Shown piece after piece: positions 9,124 through 18,223 of a stretch of DNA of 64,000 nucleotides. The notes under the pieces are model-generated. The model saw nothing but the letters and a program-made list of their open reading frames with translations. It had not been told where the DNA came from and did not search any database. Each line of letters begins with the position of its first letter. The stretch's first letter is position 1. A program made the translations under genes and the position numbers. The DNA is from Spirochaetales bacterium (GTDB lineage Bacteria; Spirochaetota; Spirochaetia; SZUA-6; JAFGRV01), in assembly GCA_016930085.1 (NCBI GenBank), contig JAFGHO010000092.1, positions 1-64,000 of the forward strand, read 5' to 3'.

Positions 9124-10157
9124 AAAACACCGTCGTTATTTTCTTTATTATCCGGTTGCTTGTGACGGCACATGCCGCGGGTGCGGCCGGTTTTAAACTC
9201 GTCGACGACAATGACGCCGAATTAATCCTGCACATGGGATACGAGATTTCCGGAGAATACGAAATCGATGATGAACAATATACATTATCTCTTTCAACGA
9301 TCTCCTTTTCCCTGAAGAGTGAATTGTATAAATCCCTTTCACTCAAACTCTCAATGGAATTCGTAGAATCTCCGTCCGGAGAACCTGATGTCTACCTCCT
9401 TCAGCTGGAAGACCTCTATGCCGGCTACGGGTTCCACGATTTCCTCTCGATGCGTATCGGCAGATTCAAGGTGCCTTTTGGTGAAGAAGTGTTCGACGGC
9501 GCGGATGAGCGGCCGTATATCGATCACCCGGACACGACGGAAAAAATCGCGTGCGGCCGCGATCTCGGAATTATGGCGTCGGGCGAAAATATCTTCAATC
9601 TTTTCGGTTATGATGCGTGTCTTTCCTCGGGAAGACTCGAAACGGTGTCTGAAGACGCAGAATCCGCCTTGCTTTTGACGGGAAAGATCTTCATGCGTCA
9701 TTCGATACATGATATAATCGATATCAGGGCCGGCTATTACGGATATTATCATTACGTCAACGATATCGTCTCCCGGCAAGGCCTGGCCCAGGGAATGTTC
9801 GCTTCACTTGCATGGGAACCGGCAGCCTTGCATACCATATCGCTACATATCGAATATATGGAACGGCTTCGCATGAGAAACGTCAGCAACCGGACCATGG
9901 ATTGGCGCCGCGGGCTTTTCGGGATTCTGTCGTACCGCTACGATTTCATCGAACCGGTGGTCGTCATGGACTGGTACGACAGAAGCCTTCTCGACACGGA
10001 CAGTGACGAGGGACTGGTGACGACATCGATAGGCGCTGCCGCCTATTTTCTCGAAGATGATATCCTTATCTTCAAACTTCTCTATGTGTGCTCCTGCCCG
10101 CTATCCGGCGCCCCCTCCGAAAATATCGTCTCCGCCGTCGTCCATCTTGTATACTGA
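9120..10157 (+). CDS. Outer-membrane beta-barrel porin (OprP/OprO-like)
   Basis: 345 residues with a signal peptide (VVIFFIIRLLVTAHAAGA). The rest alternates polar and hydrophobic residues in short strands typical of a 16-18-stranded barrel and ends in an aromatic residue (VVHLVY), as beta-barrel proteins do. The segment LSMRIGRFKVPFGEEVFDG with a following RDLGIMASG matches the phosphate-selective porin O/P family layout. The substrate cannot be told; the family includes polyphosphate- and phosphate-selective channels and broader ones. Translationally coupled to the lamin-tail lipoprotein upstream. Presence of a porin implies an outer membrane. Confidence 0.75.
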   Translation: MKNTVVIFFIIRLLVTAHAAGAAGFKLVDDNDAELILHMGYEISGEYEIDDEQYTLSLSTISFSLKSELYKSLSLKLSMEFVESPSGEPDVYLLQLEDLYAGYGFHDFLSMRIGRFKVPFGEEVFDGADERPYIDHPDTTEKIACGRDLGIMASGENIFNLFGYDACLSSGRLETVSEDAESALLLTGKIFMRHSIHDIIDIRAGYYGYYHYVNDIVSRQGLAQGMFASLAWEPAALHTISLHIEYMERLRMRNVSNRTMDWRRGLFGILSYRYDFIEPVVVMDWYDRSLLDTDSDEGLVTTSIGAAAYFLEDDILIFKLLYVCSCPLSGAPSENIVSAVVHLVY

Positions 10158-10239
10158 AAACCCCGGGGCAGCAGACGCATTTCACGATACAAACGATCCG
10201 AAGGGCATCGTAGCGTTCTCGTATCCGTTATACGGTAAT

Positions 10240-12393
10240 TTATTGAACCGGAGAAAGCACGACGATATACGCATCGTCTTCACCCGCCTCCGGTAATACG
10301 ATAACGATCCGTCCGCCTGAGACTTCATCGATATAATCGGCGACGGCAACCGGTGCGGATAAATTGTTTCCTGCCGTATACGGTATTTTCTTTATCACAA
10401 CGCGCACCATGCCGTTCAAAGCCGAATCCGGCGGCAAGGAGGCAATGGCCAGCCGCACGTCTCTCGCTTCGCCGTTCCGTCTCATATAACGGCCGACAAT
10501 GACGGATACCGTACCTGCTTCCGGATCATAAGCGGCGACACCCTCAACGGCAAGCGGCGTATTCGAAACGACGACATCGCATTCGTATCCGGCCACATCC
10601 GCATACTCCCTGAACGTCCACCAGACGGACCTCGGCTTTCCATGGACGGGATCCAGCAGGCCGTCGAGTGAACAGATACCGCAATTGCTTATACCGTCGT
10701 TCGGAAACGGTTCCGTCCAGCAGCTCTTGGCGGCCGCCTCGATCCCCGCACGGTGGATTTTCGCCATGACGCCGACCGCATGGCCCGGCGAATGCTGATA
10801 TGAAGCGTCGATGACTTCCGTGATCATGATACGGGAAACCGGATAGGCGCGTTCAGCGACATGAGTCTTTACCGATTGAACGCGCCCTGGAATCGTATCG
10901 ATCATCGACGGCGTCAATTCGTGCCAGTTCAGTATGTCGGGGAGAACATTGTTACGCGATGCATAATCAAGAAAGTCGATTATTTTTTCCCTGTCGAACA
11001 CCGACAAACTCGGACCCGTAACGAGCGCGTCCGGGTCGAGTTTTTTAATTTCAACGACCCCGCGCCTGTATGTTTCGAGATACTGCTTCCAGCTCCGTTT
11101 CCAGAAATCCCGTATGTCCGGTTCGTTCCAGATATCCCAGACAACCCCGTCATATCCTTTTGAAAGGGACTTTTTCACCGTATCCCCGACACACGTCTCC
11201 CAGGCATCCCAGTCGCCGCCGTCGCCCGGCCATCTCCCGTCTCCGATTCCCGTTTCAAAGCTTCCGCCTTTCAGATACAATGCCGCGTACGCGACCGGGA
11301 AGAAATATAAAAACTTCGCATGCAAACGCCGGGCGCGTTCATATACGTCCAAATTCGTGCTCCGTATGATCGACGGCTTCAATGGGACGATGTACTCATC
11401 GGGGGGTTCGCTGTTTGAAAGTGAATCGAGAACACCGTATGCGTGATTCCGGAAGGGTCGTTCCGTATCAGAAACGAAAACGGTAATGTCCGCTTTTGCC
11501 GCATTATCGGCCAGCGCCGTTATCCGCGCATGCGAAAGCGCATCCGAGTATATCCTCACTTCATCGATAATACCGTGCGCCGGGTAAGGATAATCGGGAT
11601 TTGAAGGAGAGGCAATACCGATACGAACCCGGTTGCGGCCAAGCGGCTGCGCTATCGCTCCCGGATCGAAAAACCGTTCTCCGAAAAGCAATCCGTTCAC
11701 ATAAAGGCGGACGAATCCGTTTTCGCGGTCGACACTGCCCGCAATATGATAAAAAGTCCCGGGCTCGAGGGGTGTTTCCGAGGTAACGCCCGCCCACACT
11801 CCCCCTTCCAGAAAATGATACATGGAAAACTTCATGGCATAATCGTAGGCCAGACCGATATGATACCCTTCCTGCATCACGATACCGAATGAAGGATTTC
11901 CGGATGCCGGGGTTACTTCGGGAACCGACAATGGCATAAACCATGCACATATCGTAAAGCTGCCCCCTTCCATGTCAGTCAGTGAAACGGAATCGGGAAG
12001 TTCGACATAATCGACTCCGTCGGACGGATCGCATTGCAGTCCACCCCCGATAACACCCTTTGTCCACAGGGGATTCCCCCTCAAAACGCCGTGATTGCCG
12101 TTGTCTGAAGCGTCGTGAACGGAAGTCCCCCGTCCCTCGTCGAAACTCCAGTAACCGACGAGTGCTTTCGACATCGTTTTGTCCGTATCCGGTCCCTCCC
12201 GATCACTCCTTCGCCGGTCTGTGCCGGACATACAGGTCACAAGGAAAAAGACAATACAGAAACAGAAGACGAGTTTACCTGCCGGTTTCAAGTTGGCGTT
12301 TTCCCCGCCTGTAGATCTTTGAGTGCGACATGTCACGAGAGGGTGAACGACCGGTAATGTGTTCATGCCGCGGGTCTTTTCCGTGCATTTCAT
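10240..12393 (-). CDS. LamG-domain glycoside hydrolase (clan GH-A-like) lipoprotein
   Basis: 717 residues. A late hydrophobic segment ends FFLVTC, giving a lipobox about 54 residues in, so translation may begin at a later codon than the ATG at 12393. A LamG/concanavalin-like domain follows (LVGYWSFDEGRGTSVHDAS, FTICAWFMP, IDEVRIYSDALS). The C-terminal half looks like a TIM-barrel glycosidase: DIWNEPD carries the presumed acid/base Glu and RIMITEVID the presumed nucleophile Glu, as in GH39/GH5-type clan A enzymes. A C-terminal beta domain closes the protein. It probably cleaves polysaccharide at the cell surface. The ATG overlaps the stop of the glutathione peroxidase gene by four bases. Confidence 0.8.
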   Translation of the reverse strand: MKCTEKTRGMNTLPVVHPLVTCRTQRSTGGENANLKPAGKLVFCFCIVFFLVTCMSGTDRRRSDREGPDTDKTMSKALVGYWSFDEGRGTSVHDASDNGNHGVLRGNPLWTKGVIGGGLQCDPSDGVDYVELPDSVSLTDMEGGSFTICAWFMPLSVPEVTPASGNPSFGIVMQEGYHIGLAYDYAMKFSMYHFLEGGVWAGVTSETPLEPGTFYHIAGSVDRENGFVRLYVNGLLFGERFFDPGAIAQPLGRNRVRIGIASPSNPDYPYPAHGIIDEVRIYSDALSHARITALADNAAKADITVFVSDTERPFRNHAYGVLDSLSNSEPPDEYIVPLKPSIIRSTNLDVYERARRLHAKFLYFFPVAYAALYLKGGSFETGIGDGRWPGDGGDWDAWETCVGDTVKKSLSKGYDGVVWDIWNEPDIRDFWKRSWKQYLETYRRGVVEIKKLDPDALVTGPSLSVFDREKIIDFLDYASRNNVLPDILNWHELTPSMIDTIPGRVQSVKTHVAERAYPVSRIMITEVIDASYQHSPGHAVGVMAKIHRAGIEAAAKSCWTEPFPNDGISNCGICSLDGLLDPVHGKPRSVWWTFREYADVAGYECDVVVSNTPLAVEGVAAYDPEAGTVSVIVGRYMRRNGEARDVRLAIASLPPDSALNGMVRVVIKKIPYTAGNNLSAPVAVADYIDEVSGGRIVIVLPEAGEDDAYIVVLSPVQ

Positions 12394-12884
12394 TCGCCCA
12401 ACGCCGCTTCAATACGCTTCGTTACCGCCTCATCATCCGGTTTTGTTTTCGGTTCGAAACGGCCTATGACCGTGCCCTTTCTGTCAACAAGAAACTTCGT
12501 GAAGTTCCATTTGATCGAACCGTGAAAACGGGGATTGGTTTTTTTTCCCGTCAAAAACCCGTACAATGGAGCGATATCCTTTCCTTTTACCGATATCTTT
12601 TGAAACATTGGAAAACCGACATTGTAGGTCAGCGAACAAAACTGTTTGATTTCTTCGTTACTGCCGGGCTCCTGCCGGAGAAAATTATTCGCGGGAAACC
12701 CGAGGATATATAATCCTCTCTCCCGGTAGTGTTCGTATATGTTTTGAAGTCCTTCGTATTGGGGCGTGAAACCGCACTTGCTTGCGACATTGACGATAAG
12801 CAGCACGCTTCCTTTAAAACGCTCAAGCGACACGTCGTTGCCGTCGATGTCGGTAACCGTAAAATCATATATCGTATGTTCCAT
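12390..12884 (-). CDS. Glutathione peroxidase family (thioredoxin-dependent peroxidase)
   Basis: 164 residues, full family length. Catalytic Cys37 in NVASKCGFT, Gln71 in FLRQEPGS and Trp126-Asn127 in KWNFTK form the tetrad of Cys-type GPx enzymes that reduce hydroperoxides. Cys83 in QFCSLTY is at the resolving-cysteine position of thioredoxin-dependent members; the frequent FPCNQF Cys is Ala here (FPANNF). No signal peptide, so cytoplasmic. The downstream glycosidase overlaps its stop by ATGA, an odd coupling of a stress enzyme with an exported lipoprotein. Consistent with peroxide defence in a low-oxygen organism. Confidence 0.93.
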   Translation of the reverse strand: MEHTIYDFTVTDIDGNDVSLERFKGSVLLIVNVASKCGFTPQYEGLQNIYEHYRERGLYILGFPANNFLRQEPGSNEEIKQFCSLTYNVGFPMFQKISVKGKDIAPLYGFLTGKKTNPRFHGSIKWNFTKFLVDRKGTVIGRFEPKTKPDDEAVTKRIEAALGE

Positions 12885-12992
12885 ATCCCATGGCCTCCCG
12901 GTTCATGTATGACAATACTTTATCCCTTTTGACGGCGATAGGCAAGCCTTCTTTTTTACATGAGGGGAATAGTGAAAATCATTTGATGAGGC

Positions 12993-13021
12993 TTGACAGA
13001 TGTGACGCAGCCTGGTATAGT
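12993..13021 (+). promoter_or_regulatory. Strong sigma70-type promoter for the methyltransferase gene
   Basis: Perfect -35 TTGACA (12993-12998), exactly 17 bases, then -10 TATAGT (13016-13021). Transcription would start near 13028, leaving a leader of about 110 bases before the ATG at 13137. Confidence 0.75.
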
Positions 13022-13136
13022 TACATAACATTATTAAATCAGTGTACATACCGGTTTGAACCTTCCCGAATTAAACGAAAATCAGGCAATAGCATTGCAT
13101 GAAAGAAACTTGATAATCAATCACGAGGAGATAACA

Positions 13137-14141
13137 ATGGAATCACCTATTATCGACGAAATGATGCGTATTATAACCTCTCAATGGATTTCCGCCCCGC
13201 TTTATACGGCGGTCAGACTGGGAATTCCCGACCTGTTACTGGATTCATCCCGTTCTGTCACCGATTTGTCCCGGGAAACCGGCGCAGATGAATCCTCCCT
13301 CTATCGCATACTCAGGGGATTGGCTCACGTCGGTATTTTCAGTGAAGAAAGGGACCGCATTTTCAGTAACACGGAAAAATCCCGTCTTCTTGTTTCCGAT
13401 TCGCTTGCCCCTATCGCGCTCATGTTCCTTTCAGAATGGCATACCGATGCAATGAAAATGCTCTGTGACGGTGTGCTCAACGGAAAATGTCCGTTTGAAC
13501 TGGCATTCGGAAAGGACGCCTCGACCTGGCTTTCACAACACCCCGAAGCCGCATCAATCTTCAACAGGGCTAATTCAATAAAAACAAAATCGATTGTTTC
13601 ATCTTTATTGGAAGCATACGATTTTTCCCGAATTCGAACGGTCACCGACATCGGCGGGGGGACGGGCGGCCTTCTCGCCGGGATCCTTTCGGCTTACCCC
13701 TCGCTTTCAGGTACAATCCTGGAGCTTCCGCATGTCATTCCGCAGACACGAGATGAAATCGGAAAAGCGGGGCTTGAAAAAATATGCGGCGCGGTATCCT
13801 TTGATTTTTTCAACGATGTCCCCGAATCCTCGGACCTTTTTCTTCTCGTCAATATCTTACATGACTGGGATGATATACGCTGCGGAAAACTATTGGACAA
13901 TTGCGGAAAAGGGATGAAGCGGGACACCCGGCTGCTTGTTATCGAAATGCTTATCCCGAACTCCGGCAACCGTTCGTCCGCCGTTTTTATGGATATCGAA
14001 ATGCTCGTCATGGGGAATGGAAGGGAACGGACAAAAGACGAATTCGAGTGTCTGCTTGTAAAAAGCGGACTTGCCCTTTCCGCATGCATTCCCTGCGGCG
14101 ATTATCATATTCTTGAATGCACGCTGTCCGATAACACCTGA
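13137..14141 (+). CDS. SAM-dependent O-methyltransferase (AdoMet_MTase, hydroxyindole/plant OMT type)
   Basis: 334 residues from ATG 13137, chosen because AGGAG stands ten bases before it; the frame is open further upstream without such a site. The N-terminal part is the winged-helix dimerisation domain of class II O-methyltransferases (LSRETGADESSLYRILRGLA). The Rossmann core has the SAM-binding loop TDIGGGTGGLLAG and the catalytic-base motif LVNILHDWDD, followed by LLVIEMLIP. Such enzymes methylate hydroxyl groups of small aromatic or polyketide-type substrates. It has its own strong promoter and lies 44 bp upstream of the amylase gene, with no obvious functional link to it. Confidence 0.88.
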   Translation: MESPIIDEMMRIITSQWISAPLYTAVRLGIPDLLLDSSRSVTDLSRETGADESSLYRILRGLAHVGIFSEERDRIFSNTEKSRLLVSDSLAPIALMFLSEWHTDAMKMLCDGVLNGKCPFELAFGKDASTWLSQHPEAASIFNRANSIKTKSIVSSLLEAYDFSRIRTVTDIGGGTGGLLAGILSAYPSLSGTILELPHVIPQTRDEIGKAGLEKICGAVSFDFFNDVPESSDLFLLVNILHDWDDIRCGKLLDNCGKGMKRDTRLLVIEMLIPNSGNRSSAVFMDIEMLVMGNGRERTKDEFECLLVKSGLALSACIPCGDYHILECTLSDNT

Positions 14142-14185
14142 AAAGCGTTTATTCAGAGATCGACGAAAGCGGGAAGGAGAAGAAA

Positions 14186-15529
14186 ATGAGTCATTGGAGT
14201 GATAATGCCATATTTTACCATATCTACCCCCTCGGTTGCTGCGGCGCGCCGTTTGCCAATGAACACGGTAAAGCGACGGAGGTCCGCCTTGCGGGATTGA
14301 AGGAGTGGATTCCGTATCTGAAAGACCTGGGGGTTAATGCCCTGTTTCTCGGGCCCCTTTTTGCTTCCGACACGCACGGGTATGACACTATCGATTATTA
14401 TTTTGTCGACAGAAGACTCGGGGCCAATGAAACACTTGCCGATCTGGTCCGGACATACCATGATCACGGATTCAAGATCATCGTCGACGGCGTATTCAAC
14501 CATACGTCCCGTCATTTTTGGGCGTTCCGGGATATCGTCCGCAACGGACAGACCTCACCCTATGTCGGATGGTATGCGAAAATCGATTTTTCCGGCCGCA
14601 GCCCCTCGGGCGATCCCTTTTCTTACGACTGCTGGGAAGGGCACTACAATCTCCCCAGACTGAACCTTGAAAACGGCGATGTCGTCCGGCACCTTTTCGG
14701 GGCGGTCAAAAAATGGATAACCGAATTCGGCATCGACGGTCTTCGTCTCGACGCTGCCTACCACCTGAATCATGCCTTCCTGCGGCAATTGAAAACGTAC
14801 TGCCGCTCCCTGAACCCCGATTTCTGGCTTATGGGCGAGGTGATCCACGGCGATTACACCATCTGGGCGAATCCGGGAATGCTGGACAGTACGACCAATT
14901 ATGAAACCTACAAGGGACTTTATTCTTCACACAACGACCGCAACTTCTTCGAAATCTCCTATTCGCTGAACAGGCAATACGGCAATTCGGGGATCTACAA
15001 AAACCTGATGCTCTATAATTTTGCGGACAATCACGATGTCGAGAGGATTTCAAGCAGACTCGCCGACGTCAATCACCTCACGACACTTTACGCGCTTCTT
15101 TTTACCATACCCGGTATTCCCTCGATCTATTACGGTAGTGAAACGGGCATCGAAGGCGTCAAAAATCACGATGATTCGGGTTTACGTCCACGACTGAGCG
15201 CCGAAAAGATAAACGGGCTGGCGCGCGATAATCCGCTGCACGAGTGGATTAAAACACTGATCGCGGCAAGAAAATCCCACCCTGCGCTTCAAACCGGAAG
15301 CTACCGCCAGCTTTACGTTTCACACCTGCAATTCATCTTCAGCCGGTCACGTGCGGACGAGGAAATCGTCGTCATCCTCAATGCCGACAGCGCAGAAAGC
15401 CGTGTTCGCTGCATGTGTCACGGCCGATACATCGAATTGACCGGCCCTCACCGTACGTTTTTCTTCGATCATCCGCAATCCGAACTGACACTCGCCCCGT
15501 ACTCGGCGATGCTTCTCAAACGGGTTTGA
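14186..15529 (+). CDS. GH13 alpha-amylase-family glycosidase (cytoplasmic)
   Basis: 447 residues, no signal peptide; ATG 14186 follows gggaaggaga. All four conserved GH13 regions are visible: DGVFNHTS (I), GLRLDAAYHL with the nucleophile Asp near residue 189 (II), MGEVIHG with the acid/base Glu near 218 (III), and FADNHDVERI with the stabilising Asp (IV). The short C-terminal beta domain ends FFFDHPQSELTLAPYSAMLLK. The type resembles cytoplasmic maltodextrin-acting enzymes; the exact bond specificity is not readable. The last 61 bases overlap the 3' end of the convergent radical SAM gene. Confidence 0.92.
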   Translation: MSHWSDNAIFYHIYPLGCCGAPFANEHGKATEVRLAGLKEWIPYLKDLGVNALFLGPLFASDTHGYDTIDYYFVDRRLGANETLADLVRTYHDHGFKIIVDGVFNHTSRHFWAFRDIVRNGQTSPYVGWYAKIDFSGRSPSGDPFSYDCWEGHYNLPRLNLENGDVVRHLFGAVKKWITEFGIDGLRLDAAYHLNHAFLRQLKTYCRSLNPDFWLMGEVIHGDYTIWANPGMLDSTTNYETYKGLYSSHNDRNFFEISYSLNRQYGNSGIYKNLMLYNFADNHDVERISSRLADVNHLTTLYALLFTIPGIPSIYYGSETGIEGVKNHDDSGLRPRLSAEKINGLARDNPLHEWIKTLIAARKSHPALQTGSYRQLYVSHLQFIFSRSRADEEIVVILNADSAESRVRCMCHGRYIELTGPHRTFFFDHPQSELTLAPYSAMLLKRV

Positions 15530-17148
15530 TGCACCTGATTATCGAGGATGACCTGATCCAGGGAATATCCCCGCGAACGTGAGGCATAAAGAAGGTAATG
15601 TTCGGCGGGGAGTATCTCGTATATCGACGGGGCCGGCATCCATTTTTTGCGCGTTTCCCAGAGGGAGAGTTCATGGTGCGTTCGCGGCTTTCGCGGAACA
15701 CCCGTTCGGGATACTTCCCTGTAAAACAGCCTGTTCGACCTGATCGTGCGTCCTGAAACCGCACAAAGTACTTCCCGCCCATCGATGATCAACCCGTAAG
15801 CGCGCGCGTTTGCGGCAAAGGGGGTGTTTTTATAGAGAACGAATCCGCTTTCGGTGAACCTGTCCGTATACGGCGCCGCGCGACCGATAAATTCGAAAGT
15901 AAGTTCGAGATCTTCGTCGGTGCCGCCGGGAAGACCGAAAATCATCATGCAGAGATTGTTGATCCCCGCCTCGTGGGATTGCTGCAACACGGCGGCGATA
16001 TGGCGTGCGGACGTTCCCTTGTTTGCCGTATCAAGCAGTCTTTGGGAACCGCTTTCGACTCCCCAGCTTATCCAGCGGCAGCCTGCCCGATATAGTTTTT
16101 GAAAAAGGTCGTATGAATAATCCGCAGAAGGCCGTCCCATGAAATGAAAAAAAATCGGCAGGTTTTTATATAGCAAAGCGTCTGCGAGACGGTGAAGATC
16201 ATGCGTATCGATATACTGATCGGTGAAATAAAAATGGCGTGCCCCGTTTTTTTCGATATGGGATTCCAGTTCGCCCGTAAAATTACCGATATCCTTTATC
16301 CGATAACCAGAGAAAGAATGATTATGGGCGCAAAACCGGCATTTTCGCCATCTGCACGACCGCGATAATTGCACGGGCAAAACCGGAACAGGATTGGCGT
16401 AGCCTCCGGTATGTATCAATCCGCTGAAATCCTGAACCGGTAGTGTTTTCAGACTGAGTGTTACCTGGTATGAAGAACGGATGATCCTGCCTTCCGCCCG
16501 GTAAACGATACCGGGAATCGTCGCAAGTGGCCTGTTTTGACAATATGCGGCGATCCCGATCTCCGCTTCACCGGTAAATACGACATCTATCCAGTTGCAG
16601 GCCAACAGGATGTCATCGCTTGAAAGCGCCGACATCGCGGCGCCGCCCATGATAATTCCGGGGTCCCCGTTTGTATTGAGGGTTCTTATTTTTTTTGCAA
16701 GGGCAATTGAATAGATAAGCTGTGAATAATACATGACGGAAAACCCGACAAACCTCGGTTTACAGCCGGCGATTTGTTTCAGGTGCCTTTCGGTGACCGC
16801 TTTAAATTCTTCCGACTCACGGCCCGTATCGCAATAATCAGCTGCATCCAGGAGAAGTCGACCGCATTCTTTCGATACACGATGAATAAACGGATGGATC
16901 CGGGTTCTATAATCGGTTTCATTGAAAAAAGCTTCATCACGATGCAAAAGTATCGACCTGAAATCATAAACATCGTTCGTTGTGTGCGCGTAATGATTCC
17001 AGACTTCGATATTGAGATCGAGAACTACCGGTTCTATACAAGGGACATGCCGATTCAGATATGCGGCAATCGATGTTATCCCAAACGGTATGTATGTCGG
17101 ATGCACTTTCGGAGGGAATACCAGGACGATTCGTTTTTCATTCTTCAT
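15469..17148 (-). CDS. B12-binding-domain radical SAM protein
   Basis: 559 residues. The first 200 residues form a cobalamin-binding-type Rossmann domain (VLVFPPKVHPTYIPFGITSIA near the start, then PGIIMGGAAMSAL). The radical SAM core carries the cluster motif SCRWRKCRFCA, spacing CX4CX2C rather than CX3CX2C, as seen in some B12-dependent members. Further core blocks are YFTDQYIDTHDL, ISWGVESGSQRLLD and MMIFGLPGGTDEDLE. Members methylate unactivated carbons or remodel small molecules; the substrate is unknown. Its 3' end overlaps the convergent amylase gene by 61 bases. No neighbouring precursor peptide was recognised. Confidence 0.88.
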   Translation of the reverse strand: MKNEKRIVLVFPPKVHPTYIPFGITSIAAYLNRHVPCIEPVVLDLNIEVWNHYAHTTNDVYDFRSILLHRDEAFFNETDYRTRIHPFIHRVSKECGRLLLDAADYCDTGRESEEFKAVTERHLKQIAGCKPRFVGFSVMYYSQLIYSIALAKKIRTLNTNGDPGIIMGGAAMSALSSDDILLACNWIDVVFTGEAEIGIAAYCQNRPLATIPGIVYRAEGRIIRSSYQVTLSLKTLPVQDFSGLIHTGGYANPVPVLPVQLSRSCRWRKCRFCAHNHSFSGYRIKDIGNFTGELESHIEKNGARHFYFTDQYIDTHDLHRLADALLYKNLPIFFHFMGRPSADYSYDLFQKLYRAGCRWISWGVESGSQRLLDTANKGTSARHIAAVLQQSHEAGINNLCMMIFGLPGGTDEDLELTFEFIGRAAPYTDRFTESGFVLYKNTPFAANARAYGLIIDGREVLCAVSGRTIRSNRLFYREVSRTGVPRKPRTHHELSLWETRKKWMPAPSIYEILPAEHYLLYASRSRGYSLDQVILDNQVHQTRLRSIAEYGASVSSDCG

Positions 17149-17565
17149 ATGTAGACACTTCCAGCCTTTCTTGAAAGAGGGGTGTTTTGATTGTGTGGAG
17201 GAGATGGTTTATAGATAATCTAAAACGATATCGTATAATCGTTGTATTCGCTTCATGATATATTCCTGCAGCAAGAAAATAACTATATTTCCGAATTTTG
17301 GCAAGATGCCGGCCTTTTTAAGCATCCTGGTTAGGTTACGGGTAACGTCTTTGACCGTCACCTTAAGAGTCCGCTCGAAATCCGGCCGTTTCCGCCTGCA
17401 TTCAGGCACGGAGTGCGCGTCAATGAATGAAATACGACAATTGTCGTAATAAACGATCTATCGAAGGTATATAAAAAGACCTTACGCCGCCGTAATCGTT
17501 TGAATCATGAGGTTTTTCTCTACACTTTTTTCCTCGAGTGATGTACACTGTAAACAGGTGAAAGC
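17149..17565. other. Intergenic region between divergent genes
   Basis: 417 bases with no convincing gene. It must hold the promoters of the radical SAM gene (leftward) and the zf-TFIIB gene (rightward); no strong sigma70 box was identified. It contains the 16-bp palindrome at 17433-17448 described separately, and a smaller palindrome, acgatatcgt, near 17225. Confidence 0.6.
17433..17448. promoter_or_regulatory. Perfect 16-bp palindrome, copy 1 (putative operator)
   Basis: TACGACAATTGTCGTA, a perfect dyad. An identical sequence is at 54119-54134. It lies 117 bases upstream of the zf-TFIIB start and 285 bases upstream of the divergent radical SAM start. The dyad and its recurrence suggest a dimeric repressor site; the regulator is unknown. 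Confidence 0.55.
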
Positions 17566-18180
17566 ATGGACGATTATTCGATAATCAGGGATGAATATTT
17601 CTATATCAAGGAAAAAGCCTTCAAGGATATCGGTAAACTGGTCAATACCGACAACACGCATCCGGTGAGGGAGCACGAAGAAAATGTCCCTGAAAAACGG
17701 AAAAAATCGGAAAAAAACAGGGAAGCATCCCTCGACACGAACCGGACGGATTTTTCTGAGAAGAAAGACCGATCCAGAGGATTATTCTGTCCGATGGACT
17801 CGGCCGAGATGAAAACACTCCTCCTTGAAAATATTTACATCGATTACTGCCCCGCATGTTATGGCATATGGCTTGATTTCGGCGAACTGGAACGGCTGTT
17901 GCAGAAACGGCTCGACAAAACAGCGCTTTTCAGGGAAAAATTATTATACAAGGTTCACGACAAACCGGAACGCCCGCTCAGGTGTCCGCTATGTGACGCT
18001 GAACTCGACAAACACAGGCATTACGAGGCCGGTATCACAAGCGATGTCTGTTCGGTATGCGGCGGCGTGTGGCTGGACAGCGGCGAGTTCGCGGCCCTCT
18101 ATCTCGAAAAGCGGCATGAAGAGTCCGCCCGGGAAATTCTTGCCGGTGTACTCGGACGTTATGTCGATATCGATGCGTAG
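17566..18180 (+). CDS. Double zf-TFIIB zinc-ribbon protein
   Basis: 204 residues. A charged, low-complexity N-terminal 75 residues precede two zf-TFIIB-type ribbons: one starts LFCPMDSAEM and ends CPACYGIWLDFGELERL; the second starts LRCPLCDAEL and ends CSVCGGVWLDSGEFAAL. Each supplies CX2C pairs or CX-type equivalents followed by the signature (G)xWLDxGE. Note that the first ribbon has only one Cys in its first half (CPMD), so its metal site may be incomplete. The role of this widespread family is unknown; despite the name it is not linked to transcription in bacteria. A terminator follows directly. Confidence 0.82.
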   Translation: MDDYSIIRDEYFYIKEKAFKDIGKLVNTDNTHPVREHEENVPEKRKKSEKNREASLDTNRTDFSEKKDRSRGLFCPMDSAEMKTLLLENIYIDYCPACYGIWLDFGELERLLQKRLDKTALFREKLLYKVHDKPERPLRCPLCDAELDKHRHYEAGITSDVCSVCGGVWLDSGEFAALYLEKRHEESAREILAGVLGRYVDIDA

Positions 18181-18199
18181 GGGCTGGCGGTCAGGTTCG

Positions 18200-18223
18200 A
18201 TCCGTTCCGGGACGGATTTTTTT
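18200..18223 (+). terminator. Intrinsic terminator after the zf-TFIIB gene
   Basis: Stem atccgt / acggat around a six-base loop, followed by a run of six T. Situated between the convergent zf-TFIIB and P-type ATPase genes. Confidence 0.7.
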
